A program made the translations under genes and the position numbers. Below, one piece after another: positions 1-9,497 of a stretch of 64,000 bases of DNA (position 1 is the first letter of the stretch; each line of letters starts with the position of its first letter). The DNA is from Cotesia glomerata (Eukaryota; Arthropoda; Insecta; Hymenoptera; Braconidae). Below the pieces are notes generated by a model. That model was not told where the DNA came from, searched no databases, and was given only the letters and a program-made list of their open reading frames with translations. The stretch spans positions 9,179,515 to 9,243,514 of the forward strand of contig NC_058160.1 in assembly GCF_020080835.1 (NCBI RefSeq), in the 5' to 3' direction.

Positions 1-11
1 TCAAAGTGTTG

Positions 12-193
12 AGAAGAAAAATTAATAACGGAATCTAAGATTTCATAAAATTTTTTATAAATTGAAATTATTATCGAGAAAATATTTAAAAATATTGATA
101 ACGGAAGAAGAAAAATTAATAACGGAATCTAAGATTTCATAAAATTTTTTATAAATTGAAATTATTATCGAGAAAATATTTAAAAATATTGAT
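12..193. repeat. Tandem duplication, 94-bp unit, about two copies
   Basis: A 94-bp AT-rich unit beginning AGAAGAAAAATTAATAACGG at 12 is repeated from 106 almost without change to about 193. No coding potential is seen. The two copies are nearly identical, so the duplication looks recent. It lies just left of the interspersed repeat starting near 261. Confidence 0.9.
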
Positions 194-727
194 CGGTAAA
201 AATTTAAAAAAAAAAGTGTAAAAAAAAATTTTTTTTCTAATTTTAGACATGAATATAAACAAAAAAATTAGTAAAACGGTTCACCCTAAAGGCCATCCCT
301 GCAACTTCCCGCTAATTCCATACCTGGGCGCTTAAAATTGTACTTATGACGTTTTTGAGATTTTTGAGCTCAAAATATAATTTATGTGATATTTTCAGCT
401 TGCTGAGCTCAAAGAGATGGTATTTCTATGTATTTGAGCTCTTCAAGCTCAAAAGTCTGATAGAAGTTTCATAGAACACTACTTTTGGAATTTTCAAACC
501 GCAATAATTTTTGAATGGATCAACCGATTTTCACGCGGTTGGCGGCATTCGACGCAGTTTTATCAGCCTCATGAAGAATTGTCAGGTTTTCATTTATCGA
601 ACCAAAAATCTTGGAGTAATTTTGAAAAAACACTTTTTTCGCTTTTCATTCGTTCACGATATCTATCAAATGAATTAACCGATTTCGACCAGCTTGGTGG
701 CGATCGACGTGGTTTTTTATTGTCTAG

Positions 728-2202
728 TAGGGAGCGCCGAAAATCCGCTTTTTTAGAATTTCGTTTAGTAATAGCAAAAATATTGTTTATTAAGTTATAA
801 AAAAATTTTGTGTGAAAGGAAAAAATTTTTGGTCAACATCTCAGGCTCGCGGATTTCAGTCAAAGATAAAAATGCTCAAAAAATTTTTTCATCAACTTAT
901 ATTGATCGGAAATTTTACGCTCTACAAAAAAGGTCTTTACACAAAATTACGTAAGACCCATAGATTCAGAGATAATCCCAATTTTAGTATCAAAATAGTA
1001 GATTTTCGCCATTAAAATAATCTTGTTAGTTTGAAATCTATTTATAAGTTCTCCATTCGACAGAAAATTAAATTTTCTATCAAAATGTTTATTTGTAAAA
1101 TTTTTTACGAGTGATAATTATTAAAATTATTCCAATTTTTGTTCCAAAAGTGGCATTTTCGACAGTAAATGAATTATATCTTGATATAAAATGTAATCAA
1201 ATTCTTATCAGTTTTAGTAATCAGTCCTATGTCTAAAAGAGTCGATATTACAACGGCTGCAGTGGCGCGAGCACTTAAGTTATACATTTGGCTGTCGATT
1301 TTTGAGAAAAATTTATTTCACTGAATGATGAATTAGAAGATAAGTCTGAAGATACCAAATTTTGGTTTAAATCTGAGATACTACGAGGTAAACGTTCTGT
1401 ATATTCATCATTCGGCTCTGGGATGTACAAAAATTGTTGAGAGATTTTTCGTAAGCGTGTAATTCTCTGATCTGTGAGTGAAATAAATTTTTCTCAAAAA
1501 TCGACTTCTTCCATTAACAGTACTTCGTCGAAAAACAATTTCATTGTATGAACTAAGCTACAGACAAAGAAGAAACATGGATTTTAATCTCGTTCAAAGT
1601 CAAAATAGAATTGAATTCAAAGAAACTGCTCTTACCAGCCAAATGTATAACTTAAGTGCTCGCGCCACTGCAGCCGTTGTAATATCGACTCTATTAGACA
1701 TAGGACTGATTACTAAAACTGATAAGAATTTGATTACATTTCATATCAAGATATAATTCATTTATTGTCGAAAATGCCACTTTTTGAACAAAAATTGTAA
1801 TAATTTTAATAATTATCACTCGTAAAAAATTTTACAAATAAACATTTTGATAGAAAATTTAATTTTCTGTCGAATGGAGAACTTATAAATAGATTTCAAA
1901 CTAACAAGATTATTTTAATGGCGAAAATCTACTATTTTGATAATAAAATTGGGATTATCTCTGAATCTATGGGTCCTACGTAATTTTGTGTAAGGACCTT
2001 TTTTGTAGAGCGTAAAATTTCCAATCAAAACAAGTTAATGAAAAAATTTTTTGAGCATTTTTATCTTTGACTGCAATCCGCGAGCCTGAGATGTTGACCA
2101 AAAATTTTTTCCTTTCACACAAAATTTTTTTATAATTTAATAAACAATATTTTTGCTATTACTAAACGAAATTATAAAAAAGCGGATTTTCGGCCCACCC
2201 TA
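728..2202. mobile_element. Non-autonomous hAT-type fold-back element with 566-bp arms
   Basis: The left end reads TAGGGAGCGCCGAAAATCCG and the right end, reverse-complemented, TAGGGTGGGCCGAAAATCCG. The 8-bp direct repeat TTGTCTAG flanks it at 720-727 and 2203-2210. An 8-bp duplication and TAGGG termini fit the hAT superfamily (established knowledge). Almost the whole element is an inverted repeat: arm 728-1293 pairs with 1637-2202. A second 28-bp inverted repeat (1294-1321 with 1478-1505) continues the left arm, leaving 1506-1636 present only on the right. The insertion site is inside repeat copy A. No full transposase is encoded. Confidence 0.85.
1544..1756 (+). pseudogene. Fragment of a transposase-like protein inside the hAT fold-back element
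   Basis: A 70-codon open frame contains MYNLSARATAAVVISTLLD followed by IGLITKTDK. From memory this resembles an uncharacterised, probably hAT-derived family with a phrase like 'R.G.SDR.AAA...A.LQD.G.I...D...VID'. The frame runs from the right-only segment (1506-1636) into the right arm. Because the arms are inverted copies, the distal part is also encoded on the minus strand of the left arm (about 1180-1293), without the upstream part. There is no catalytic domain, so this is a relic. The family assignment is inference and could be wrong; tblastn would settle it. Confidence 0.4.
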
Positions 2203-2428
2203 TTGTCTAGAGCTGATTAGTTTTTGGAATCGATCTATAGAGCAATTTAAAAGTTATTAAAAAAAAACTACATTTGAAAAAATTTTTTTTCTTAGTTTTT
2301 TTAAGATTTCTCAAAATCTAATGATCCGAATCGGTTCAAATTATACTCTAAATCTAAGTTTGGCCAAGCCCTTTCAAATGGCACCAACCGCGATAAAATC
2401 GGATGAACCGTTCAAAAGTTATAAGCGG

Positions 2429-2430
<2 letters not shown>

Positions 2431-2472
<42 letters not shown>
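2431..2472. repeat. (CA)21 microsatellite
   Basis: Perfect CA dinucleotide run inside repeat copy A. Copy B has the complementary TG run at the equivalent place and copy C a short one (about 57437-57450), so it is part of the family and has expanded or contracted per copy. Confidence 0.95.
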
Positions 2473-2476
<4 letters not shown>

Positions 2477-2703
2477 GACACAGTGACAACCTCGCGGGAG
2501 TAGTCAGGGAAGCTTCCTATGACCTTCAAACGTCGAGATCTGATGAAAACTCGATTTTTTCAAAACGGGGTGAAAACATTAACTTCCCGATTTTTGAAAA
2601 TCTTCGATTTTCTTAGCGGGAAGTTAAAAATTTTCCGAATAATTTTTCCAATTCATATTAATTTTTTTTAATCATCAAAACACCAAAAAAATTCTTTTTC
2701 CAG

Positions 2704-3156
2704 ATGGAGAACAATATTATTCGGTATCTTCGTTCAAATGGGAACAGTTAATCTGATAATATCGTCGGCGCTGTATTTAGCACCTCACCGAATAACAATA
2801 ACAAAATTGTACCTGCCGTGGGACACAAAGACACTTGAGGGGTACTGGACAGCGTGGGTGTTGCAGGCGATTTCCCGGTTCTTCGGTGGGCCTGTAAACG
2901 TGGCCTGCGACAGTCTAGTTTCCGGGGTAATGTATCGAGCATCCGCGCAGTTCAAGATCCTGGCGAGTCGACTTCGCGGATTCCTTCATGAGCCTCAATA
3001 TTCAGAGAAGAATAATAACAATAATAAAAATGTTAAATACGATTATCATAGAGTGGAAAAACACGAAGCGGAGAAAATGGCCGAATTGGTGAAAGAACAC
3101 CTGGAGATTATACAGTTGAGTAGCCGCTGGGCCTGTTATTATATTATCGCGATTCG
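2704..3156 (+). CDS. Odorant receptor (7tm_6), internal exon covering about TM3 to TM5
   Basis: Part of an insect odorant receptor, an olfactory ligand-gated channel subunit that works with Orco in sensory-neuron membranes (family knowledge). The exon follows TTTTTCCAG; its first base completes a codon, then the frame from 2705 reads WRTILFGIFVQMGTVNLI. It continues with the typical LPWDTK, a tryptophan/glutamine membrane segment (WTAWVLQAISRFFGG), and CDSLVSGVMYRASAQFKILA followed by SRLR, the conserved Or helix. A low-complexity asparagine/lysine insert precedes KHEAEKMAELVKEHLEIIQL. The 3' edge is uncertain. A donor at 3120 gives the family length but the wrong phase for exon 3301-3505. 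A donor at 3157 has the right phase but adds about 13 residues. The 5' exons (about 110-130 residues) were not found in 1-2703. Confidence 0.85.
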
Positions 3157-3300
3157 GTTTGTTGGATAGGAGAGGAGTAGGTATAGGCGAAGGTATGCAC
3201 TTTTTCCTAGCTTGCTACCTCCTGTTTGACATACCTGCCACCAAAATGAACAAAATCACTTTAAATGGTATAATGTCTGTAATGTTGTTAATACTCTTAG

Positions 3301-3505
3301 GATTATTACAATGCTCAACGATATCTTTGGGTTCGTTATTTTCATGCAGTACTGCGTTAGTTCCACAGTCCTCTGCGTTACGGTCTTCGTCTTCGCTCAG
3401 GTCAGACAATTTGACACTCATTGTGCTATGATGATTACTTACACTGGATGTCTGTATTTCCAAATTTATCTTCTTTGCTCCGCTGGAACTCAGATGACTT
3501 CTCAG
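3301..3505 (+). CDS. Odorant receptor, exon with TM5-TM6
   Basis: Begins after CTCTTAG with one base completing a split codon. The frame then reads ITMLNDIFGFVIFMQYCVSS and continues TVLCVTVFVFAQ, a conserved Or membrane segment. MITYTGCLYFQIYLLCSAG and TQMTSQ follow, matching the family's 'Y...QI..YC..G..LT..S' region. It ends in phase 0 at CAG with donor GTTCGT, a weak but usable site, and joins in frame to 4759. No stop interrupts it. Joining to the preceding exon needs an incoming codon with two bases; see that entry for the problem. Confidence 0.8.
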
Positions 3506-4758
3506 GTTCGTATGATATTTTCATATTTGTTATTTATTTTGAGCCTCGATGCGAAAATAAAAAATCTTGCCAATCATTTGTCTCTTTTCGACCCTTACGA
3601 ATCCTTTAGCACCTAGATCGTCCATGAAAAAAGGTAACGCTTTGACTTACAGGCTCAAATAAAGTCAATTAGTTAAAAAATGTCAGAAATTTGGAATTTT
3701 TAAGGTTTAATTTACAAATTTTGGAGTTTTACGGATGATAATTGAAGATTACAGTATAATTATAAAATTTCTTGGAGTGTCATTAATCATTATTGACTTT
3801 TATACTTTAATGACTTTATTTTTAGTTATATGATGGACAACGATAATAAATTTTTTATTTTTTGGCTAATTTTGATACTTTGAAGTTTGGTATTTTGTTC
3901 AAAATTACGTTACTGATTTTTTTTTGTATGTAATTATTTTTAGATGATTTTTTTTTTTATTTAAGATTTAACATTTTTTATTTAAGAAGTAATGATCAAA
4001 TTGTTATTCATAATTTTAGCTAAAAAAAATGATTTTTTGAGATTTGTCGTAATATATGTAGTTTGAATAATCTTGAAATAAATTTTAGAAATGATGACAC
4101 TACTATAAGATCGATTTTTATGAATTTAATAAAATAAGTGAAGGAAAAAATTATTTCAACAATTTTGAATTGTAACAAATTGGCTATTGCCAAGAAAAAA
4201 TTTATTTGAGCAAAAAAAATTGTAATAAAAACTTTTTAATAATACTAAATTTAATTATAAAATTTTTTTTTTAAATAAAAATAAGCTTGGAAAAATTTTT
4301 CTCACTTTCTTAATTACACATAATATTGACATAATCTTTGGTTCTAATTCTTTTAATGATTTTCCAAATTTTGAAGATCAAGATCGATTAGATGAAGATA
4401 ATATTCGTTAATCATTTAACAAGAATCGCACTCCCACCCATTTCCTAAAAACCCGGTGGCCAAATTTGAAGCAGGACACACGCTCCATAAAAATTAAAAT
4501 TTTTGAGTTCTTAGTAGCCCTATTATTTTAAAACACTTAAAAGAGTCTTTCAACATTCTAAAGATCATTTATCTTTCTTAAATCTTCACCTGCAGCTTAA
4601 TACGGCTACCTTTTTTTTCTAAGCTCTCGAAGCCAAGTTTAACAAGCGATTTTAAAAGTAATTTGCACTTGTTTTTTGGACATGACTTATTTTCTAAAGC
4701 CACATTGAAATTATTTTCCTATTTTTTAAATAATAAAGAAAAATTTATTTATCCGCAG

Positions 4759-4914
4759 AGTCAAAACTTTGTATCGTACATCTATACATTTGATTGGAAT
4801 GAATTGACGGTAAAAACTAAAAAAAGTCTATTGATAATGATGATAAGATGCTATCGACCGCTAAAATTTCGCACTTGGAGTATGATCGAACTGTCTATTG
4901 AATCATTCAGCCAG
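4759..4914 (+). CDS. Odorant receptor, penultimate exon (before and into TM7)
   Basis: Follows the acceptor ATCCGCAG and is exactly 52 codons in phase 0. It starts SQNFVSYIYTFDWNELTVKT and then has KKSLLIMMIRCYRPLKF. This is the canonical Or C-terminal region, where a tryptophan follows 'Y..D' and 'R..RPL' precedes the last membrane helix. It ends ELSIESFSQ at CAG with donor GTACAT. The preceding intron (3506-4758) is AT-rich with no recognised content. This is the clearest exon of the gene. Confidence 0.9.
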
Positions 4915-4979
4915 GTACATACTTCTTCTAATATTCTAATTAAAAAAAAAAATATTTATTTACGTTATTGTAATTGCAG

Positions 4980-5033
4980 ATCGTCAAATTTTCTTACTCT
5001 GCTTATAATGTCCTCGCTCAGTCGCAATCTTAA
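4980..5033 (+). CDS. Odorant receptor, last exon
   Basis: After the acceptor TGTAATTGCAG the phase-0 frame reads IVKFSYSAYNVLAQSQS and stops at TAA (5031-5033). The 'K.SYS....L' phrase and the short tail after TM7 are typical of the terminal exon of insect Ors, so the receptor ends normally. Visible coding length from 2704 is about 276-290 residues against a usual total near 380-410, which agrees with missing 5' exons only. Confidence 0.9.
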   Translation: MVKFSYSAYNVLAQSQS

Positions 5034-5055
5034 TACGTATTTATAATGTTACACG

Positions 5056-5061
5056 AATAAA
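5056..5061 (+). terminator. Candidate polyadenylation signal of the odorant receptor gene
   Basis: AATAAA lies 22 bases after the stop codon, in an A-rich run. AATAAA is frequent by chance in such AT-rich DNA, so only its position supports it. Confidence 0.4.
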
Positions 5062-5657
5062 AAAAAAAGAATAAGGAACAATTATAATTATTCACTTTTA
5101 AATATCACATATTAAATGAAAGTACCAAAAATTTACTGTACATAAAAATAAATGGCAATAATAATATTTGTACTGAAGTAAGTGTCAAATTAAATCTCAA
5201 ATAACACAGGCAACACGTGTGCGTAAGTATTTAAGGTGTTTGTCTAGTTATTTTATTTTTACGGGGGAGATTTTTCTAAATCCCCTTGTTTTTTCAAGTT
5301 TTTAGTTTCAAGTATGGGCAATTATTTTTTTTTGGGCTTAAAAGTCTCTTGAGAGATTAAGGTATTCAATAGATCTAAGTTGTTTGTGAATTTAGTGGTC
5401 TGAATATATAGAAAAGAGGTGCTGCAACTGTATCAAGGGGCAATTGTAACACTCAATAAAAAACTATTAAAAAAACTAAAAATTATTATTATTCTTTTTT
5501 TAACTTCTCCAAAATAGTATTTTATCTATTAGATCAAAGTTTCAGTTATTAATTTTGTTCCGATATCAAAATATTGAGAATTTTTGAAAATACGCGTGAA
5601 AACTTTTTAACTTCCCGCTAAGAAAATTGAAAACTTTCAAAAATCGGGAAGTTATTG

Positions 5658-6766
5658 CACGGTGAGAAATTTCCATTATTTTTTATTCTGCATGGATTTT
5701 AGATATTACAATGGTGCATATTACTAGTGAACCTTATTGACTCAGAATAAAATTTTACAATGGCCCATAGTAATTTCCGAAACAAATGAAATCAGACATA
5801 GTAAATGGTAAAAATTGAAATGTACTATAGTAAAATGAAATATGCAATAATTTAAATTTCCGAATGTACTATAGCAAAAAAAATAAGAAAACGTTAGTAA
5901 AAAATAAAAAATTTTAGAGTAAAAAATGTTTTTAGCAATCAAAAAAAATATCAAACCAAACAAGATTTTTTTTGTTTGCAATAATTTTTAAAAATATTTA
6001 GTTAAAATATAGTTTTTTTTATTTTTTTTTTCATTTTTAACAATGAACGTAGGATTTATTTTGGCAGTTAATTTTATTATGAATAATTATAAACACAATA
6101 TATAACTTTTAAATTATTTTTTATTATTATTAGAAGTGTCGGTTGCAGGTTAACCATCAAATGTTTGTTATCATTTTAATTTTTCACGGTAAATTATTAA
6201 ATATTTTATTATTTATGAGTCTTACAAATTTTCATTAACTATTCATGTGTTGATGGATTTATAAACTAATATTTATTTAAAACTTAATGTTTATTGCAAT
6301 TTTCATAACACCGTTAACCCTTACTGATAGCGTCTGTAGACTTATGTTGACAAAACAAAGCAGCACGAAAAAATGAAAGAGCGCGCGTCGCGACTGACCC
6401 GCATACGTTTACTATGGGACATTTGAAAATTTCATAGTCACAATTTTAAATTTAAACCGAGTACACGTGACTAAATGTGAAACTTTTTTATAAATTTTTA
6501 TTGTCGACTGAGCAACAGAAATTTTACTATGAAACTATAATGAAAAGTTTTAAGCACACTAACAGTTTTTGTTCTGTCAGTTTACGAAAATTTTTTATAT
6601 ATGTTTATGTAACAGTTGCATGGTCAAATTTACTATGGTCCCTAGTAAATATTGATTGGTACAATATGATATTCTTAAATTTTTATGGTAATATTTTGAA
6701 TTGAGTCATTAAGGTTCAGTCTTATTATGTATGCATAGTAAATTTCTACAGAAATTTCTCACCGTG
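5658..6766. mobile_element. TIR element 3 (1109 bp) nested in repeat copy B
   Basis: Ends are CACGGTGAGAAATTTC and its exact complement, with a longer imperfect match inward (TGAACCTTATTGACTC on the left, TGAACCTTAATGACTC on the right when complemented). TG flanks both sides. Copy C shows the uninterrupted host sequence (GAAGTTATTGTTTTCACC), which confirms the insertion point. Short ACTATG/CATAGT motifs recur near the ends. No transposase is seen, so it is a non-autonomous element. Termini resemble those of 24894-26123. Confidence 0.85.
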
Positions 6767-6855
6767 TGTTTTTACCCCGTTTTTCGAAAATTGAATTTTC
6801 AACAAATCTCGACGTTTTGAGGTCCTAGGGAGCTTCCCTGACTATTCCCGCGATG

Positions 6856-6860
<5 letters not shown>

Positions 6861-6910
<50 letters not shown>
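6861..6910. repeat. (TG)25 microsatellite
   Basis: Perfect TG run in repeat copy B, the counterpart of the CA run in copy A. Confidence 0.95.
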
Positions 6911-6914
<4 letters not shown>

Positions 6915-8238
6915 CCTCTCATAACTTTTGAACGGCTTGACCGATTTGATCGCGATTGATGCCATTCGAAAGGGTTCAACTAAACTTAGATTTTGAATAT
7001 AACTTGGACCGATTCGGACCGATAGATTTTGAGAAATCTTAAAAAAACTGCGAAAAAAATTTTTTTCAAATGTCGTTTTTTTTTAATAACTTTCAAACGG
7101 TTTGACCGATCAATTTCAAAAACTAATCAGCTCTCAATATTAAAAAACCACGTCGATCACCATCAAGTCGGTCAAAATCGGTTGATTCGTTCGTGAGTTA
7201 TCGTTGACGAAAGAAATCGAAAAAAAGTGTTTTTTTTCGAATTACACCGAAATTTCCGGTCTGATCAATTTGTGTTTGAAAATATAGAATTTAAAAAACT
7301 GCGTCGAATGCCGCCAATCACGTGAAAATCGGTTTATTCATTCAAAAGTTATTGCGGTTTGAAAATTCAAAAAATGTTTTATTAAACTGCTATCAGACTT
7401 TTGAGCTCGGAGAGCTCAAAACTACACGAAAATTATATTTTTGAGGTCGAAGAGCTCAAAAACATAATAAGTGCAATTTTGAGCGCTCAATTACAAAAGT
7501 AGCGGGAAATTGCAGAGATGGTCTTCAGGGTCAACCGTTTTCCTAATTTTTTTTGAAAGCTTCACAATTTTTTTAATAACAAATTTGTTTTCTAATGTTT
7601 TGATGTGAGACTTGTATTAATACATTAAGAGACATATTAAGAGTATTGTATAATCGAATTTCATATCAATTTACTGATTTTTGTTATTGTAATTAGATTT
7701 TTATTAACAGTTCAGCGTGAGCGTCAATTATAACACTTGAACGAGTAGCAATTGTAACACTCAGAGTCGTGTATGGAATCTGCGCAAACTGGATGCGCCA
7801 CAAATCTCAGGAATTGTGTAGTTTGTTAGTAAATTATAGTATTTATAAATGTTTAATAATTTATATTAAAGATCTGAATATATGATATACATAAACTTAA
7901 ATACTTGACTTTACGAGTTAATAAAGTATAATAGTATGTATTAAAACTATATAATAAAAGCAGTTTGATGAAAAATCTCTATTTCGTTCCGTGTTACAAT
8001 TGCCCCTGCACTGTGTTACAATTGCACCCATGCGCGCCGCCATCTTGGTCCCTAACTTTAGTTAAATAAATTAATTTTTTAATAAGTTAACATTGACTTT
8101 TTACTAATTAACTAAGTCAGTCACATAAAAGATACTATCAACTAACTTTCTGACAGTTTTTAAGTTTACTATCTTAAAAAAAACAAATGGAATAAAGAAA
8201 ATAAAATTTTTTGTTACAATTGCAGCACCTCTCCCCTA

Positions 8239-9352
8239 TACTACCTTTTTCGAGAGTTTTTCGTTTATAAATTTTATAAAATAGCTAAGTTCCGATTTAT
8301 TTTTGCAAAATTCTGATAGCTTTTTTTTAAGATTTAGTTAAAAAAAATTTAGAAGAGCTTTCTGGGACTTGGCAGAAATTTTATGGAAATTTAATTGTAG
8401 AAAATTAGAGTGTAAACTATAAATTCATAGTTTTGAAAGATTATTGATTTTTATTACGAGAAATTCAAAATTGGCTTGATAATAACAAAATCTCTCATAT
8501 TGTCTTGATTATATGGATTATTATTTAAAATATATTGATATTCTTATGTATAAAAACAAAATAAATAAATAAACAAATTTTATCGAGCGCAAAACTCAAA
8601 TCTATTTAAAATTACTTAAAAAATTTATCATAATAAATTAAATATCGATGAAAAACATATGGAACCTTTAAAAGACAAATTCAAGTCACGAAATTTAGAA
8701 TAAAACTTAATTTAACGAAAAAAAACTATTTAATAATAGTAATTGTTATTATAAAACAAAATTTTCCTTATGTTTAAAATTATTTATATAATATATTTAA
8801 ATATATGTAGAAAAAAAAAATTTTTTACTGCTTTTAACTCGATAATAAAAAACGGAATTTAAATCTCGCGCGTACATTTAAAATCCCGCAATCTCCCGCC
8901 ATCCTGCGCAATAGATTACTCGTGATTCTGCGCAAGCGCGATCCCCCCAGCGCAACAGCCCATGGACCATGGACCGTGGACGCCAGGGGGTTCAGGAATT
9001 CCCTCAGCAGTGCGTCGCGTACCACCTCAGCGCGAGGGTGTAGAATTTTTCCGCCGGGACCTGTTCGAATGTTCCGGTGTTTAGCTTACAATCCTGTTAT
9101 TATTGTTTGATATTGTTTTTGACAAAGTATCCAAAAGTTAAGTTCCAAAAATTGAACGAATGTCGTAGCGAGTATAAATTTCCCTTTTAAAATAGCCCGC
9201 GTGGCCTGTGTTTATTAAAACGGTCGTTGAACCGTTCTGTGCTGGGTTTTATTGTATTCTAACACAAATTACAGCTAATTGTTGTAATAAAAATAATACA
9301 CACACATAATACTAAATTTAATTAATATTTATATATTTATATTTATATAACA
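8239..9352 (+). promoter_or_regulatory. 5' flank and probable promoter/5'UTR region of the glypican gene
   Basis: 8239-8830 is plain AT-rich DNA. From about 8830 to 9110 the sequence becomes GC-rich, with CpGs, GCGCAAGCGCG and a short direct repeat (CATGGACCATGGACCGTGG). A TATAAA occurs at 9173-9178, about 175 bases before the start codon, followed by a palindromic AACGGTCGTTGAACCGTTC near 9219-9237. The bases just before ATG (TAACA) suit insect translation starts. Transcription start cannot be fixed from sequence, so the promoter call is inference. Confidence 0.4.
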
Positions 9353-9497
9353 ATGAGTGGTTTCAAATATTTGTGCGTGCTATTGGCGCTTTCTTGGATT
9401 GGAGTTACTTCTGCCCGGCTTAATTGTGACGCTGTCAGAACGATATTTGAATCACATGGGTTTCCATTTTCTGACATTCCTAAGGATCCTATTTCAT
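9353..9497 (+). CDS. Glypican (dally-like, GPC4/6 type), first coding exon
   Basis: Glypicans are GPI-anchored heparan-sulfate proteoglycans that bind and spread Wnt, Hedgehog and BMP ligands at the cell surface (family knowledge). The exon encodes 48 residues plus one base. Residues 1-21 form a signal peptide (MSGFKYLCVLLALSWIGVTS, then A). The mature start is RLNCDAVRTIFESHGFPFSD followed by IPKDPIS, matching the glypican N-terminal pattern 'C..VR..(F/Y)...G....DIP...IS' and its first conserved cysteine. The exon ends in phase 1 at a strong donor GTAAGT (9498). Only about 25 mature residues support the family; dally-like is favoured over dally by GF..SDIP but is not certain. The next exon, expected to carry the ICxxxxTCC segment, was not found in the window. 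Confidence 0.75.

Larger units (their letters stand above)
261..2635. mobile_element. Interspersed repeat family 1, copy A (split by a hAT-type element)
   Basis: Homologous to 5601-7554 and 57283-58098, both inverted relative to this copy. All three share one end with ACGGT, a CCTGAAGGCCATC-like motif and AACTTCCCGCT, then a run of GAGCTC palindromes. They share degenerate segments reading roughly 'ACCGATTTT..GCGGTTGGCGGCATTCGACG', a CA/GT microsatellite in A and B, and an opposite end with the hairpin AACTTCCCG...CGGGAAGTT. Without the insertion at 728-2202 and its target duplication it is about 890 bp. No transposase is visible and no target duplication could be defined, so the class is unknown. 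Confidence 0.8.
5601..7554. mobile_element. Interspersed repeat family 1, copy B (inverted relative to A)
   Basis: Starts TTTTTAACTTCCCGCTAAG, then the complementary arm TCGGGAAGTTATTG, is interrupted at 5658-6766, and resumes TTTTTACCCCGTTTTTCG. A 50-bp TG run (6861-6910), the degenerate 'ACCGATT..TCGCC' blocks and the GAGCTC palindromes follow. It ends AGCGGGAAATTGC...GGTCAACCG. It is about 845 bp without the insert, close to copies A and C. Confidence 0.8.
5409..8238. mobile_element. TIR element 2 (2.8 kb), TA-flanked, carrying nested repeats
   Basis: Left end TAGAAAAGAGGTGCTGCAAC; right end, reverse-complemented, TAGGGGAGAGGTGCTGCAAT. TA dinucleotides flank both ends (5407-5408, 8239-8240). 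Near both ends the motif CAATTGTAACAC recurs (about 5441, 7749, and complementary copies near 7994, 8016 and 8213), as subterminal repeats of DNA transposons do. It holds repeat copy B (5601-7554), which holds a further TIR element (5658-6766). No transposase frame was seen. It lies between the odorant receptor and the glypican promoter region. Confidence 0.75.

Noticed and set aside
2738..2740. ATG at 2738 as the start of the odorant receptor
   Set aside because: The frame is open upstream to an acceptor at 2703, and WRTILFGIFVQ fits the family, so this Met is internal.
3215..3463. 82-codon minus-strand frame within the odorant receptor locus
   Set aside because: Antisense shadow of the receptor exon at 3301-3505.
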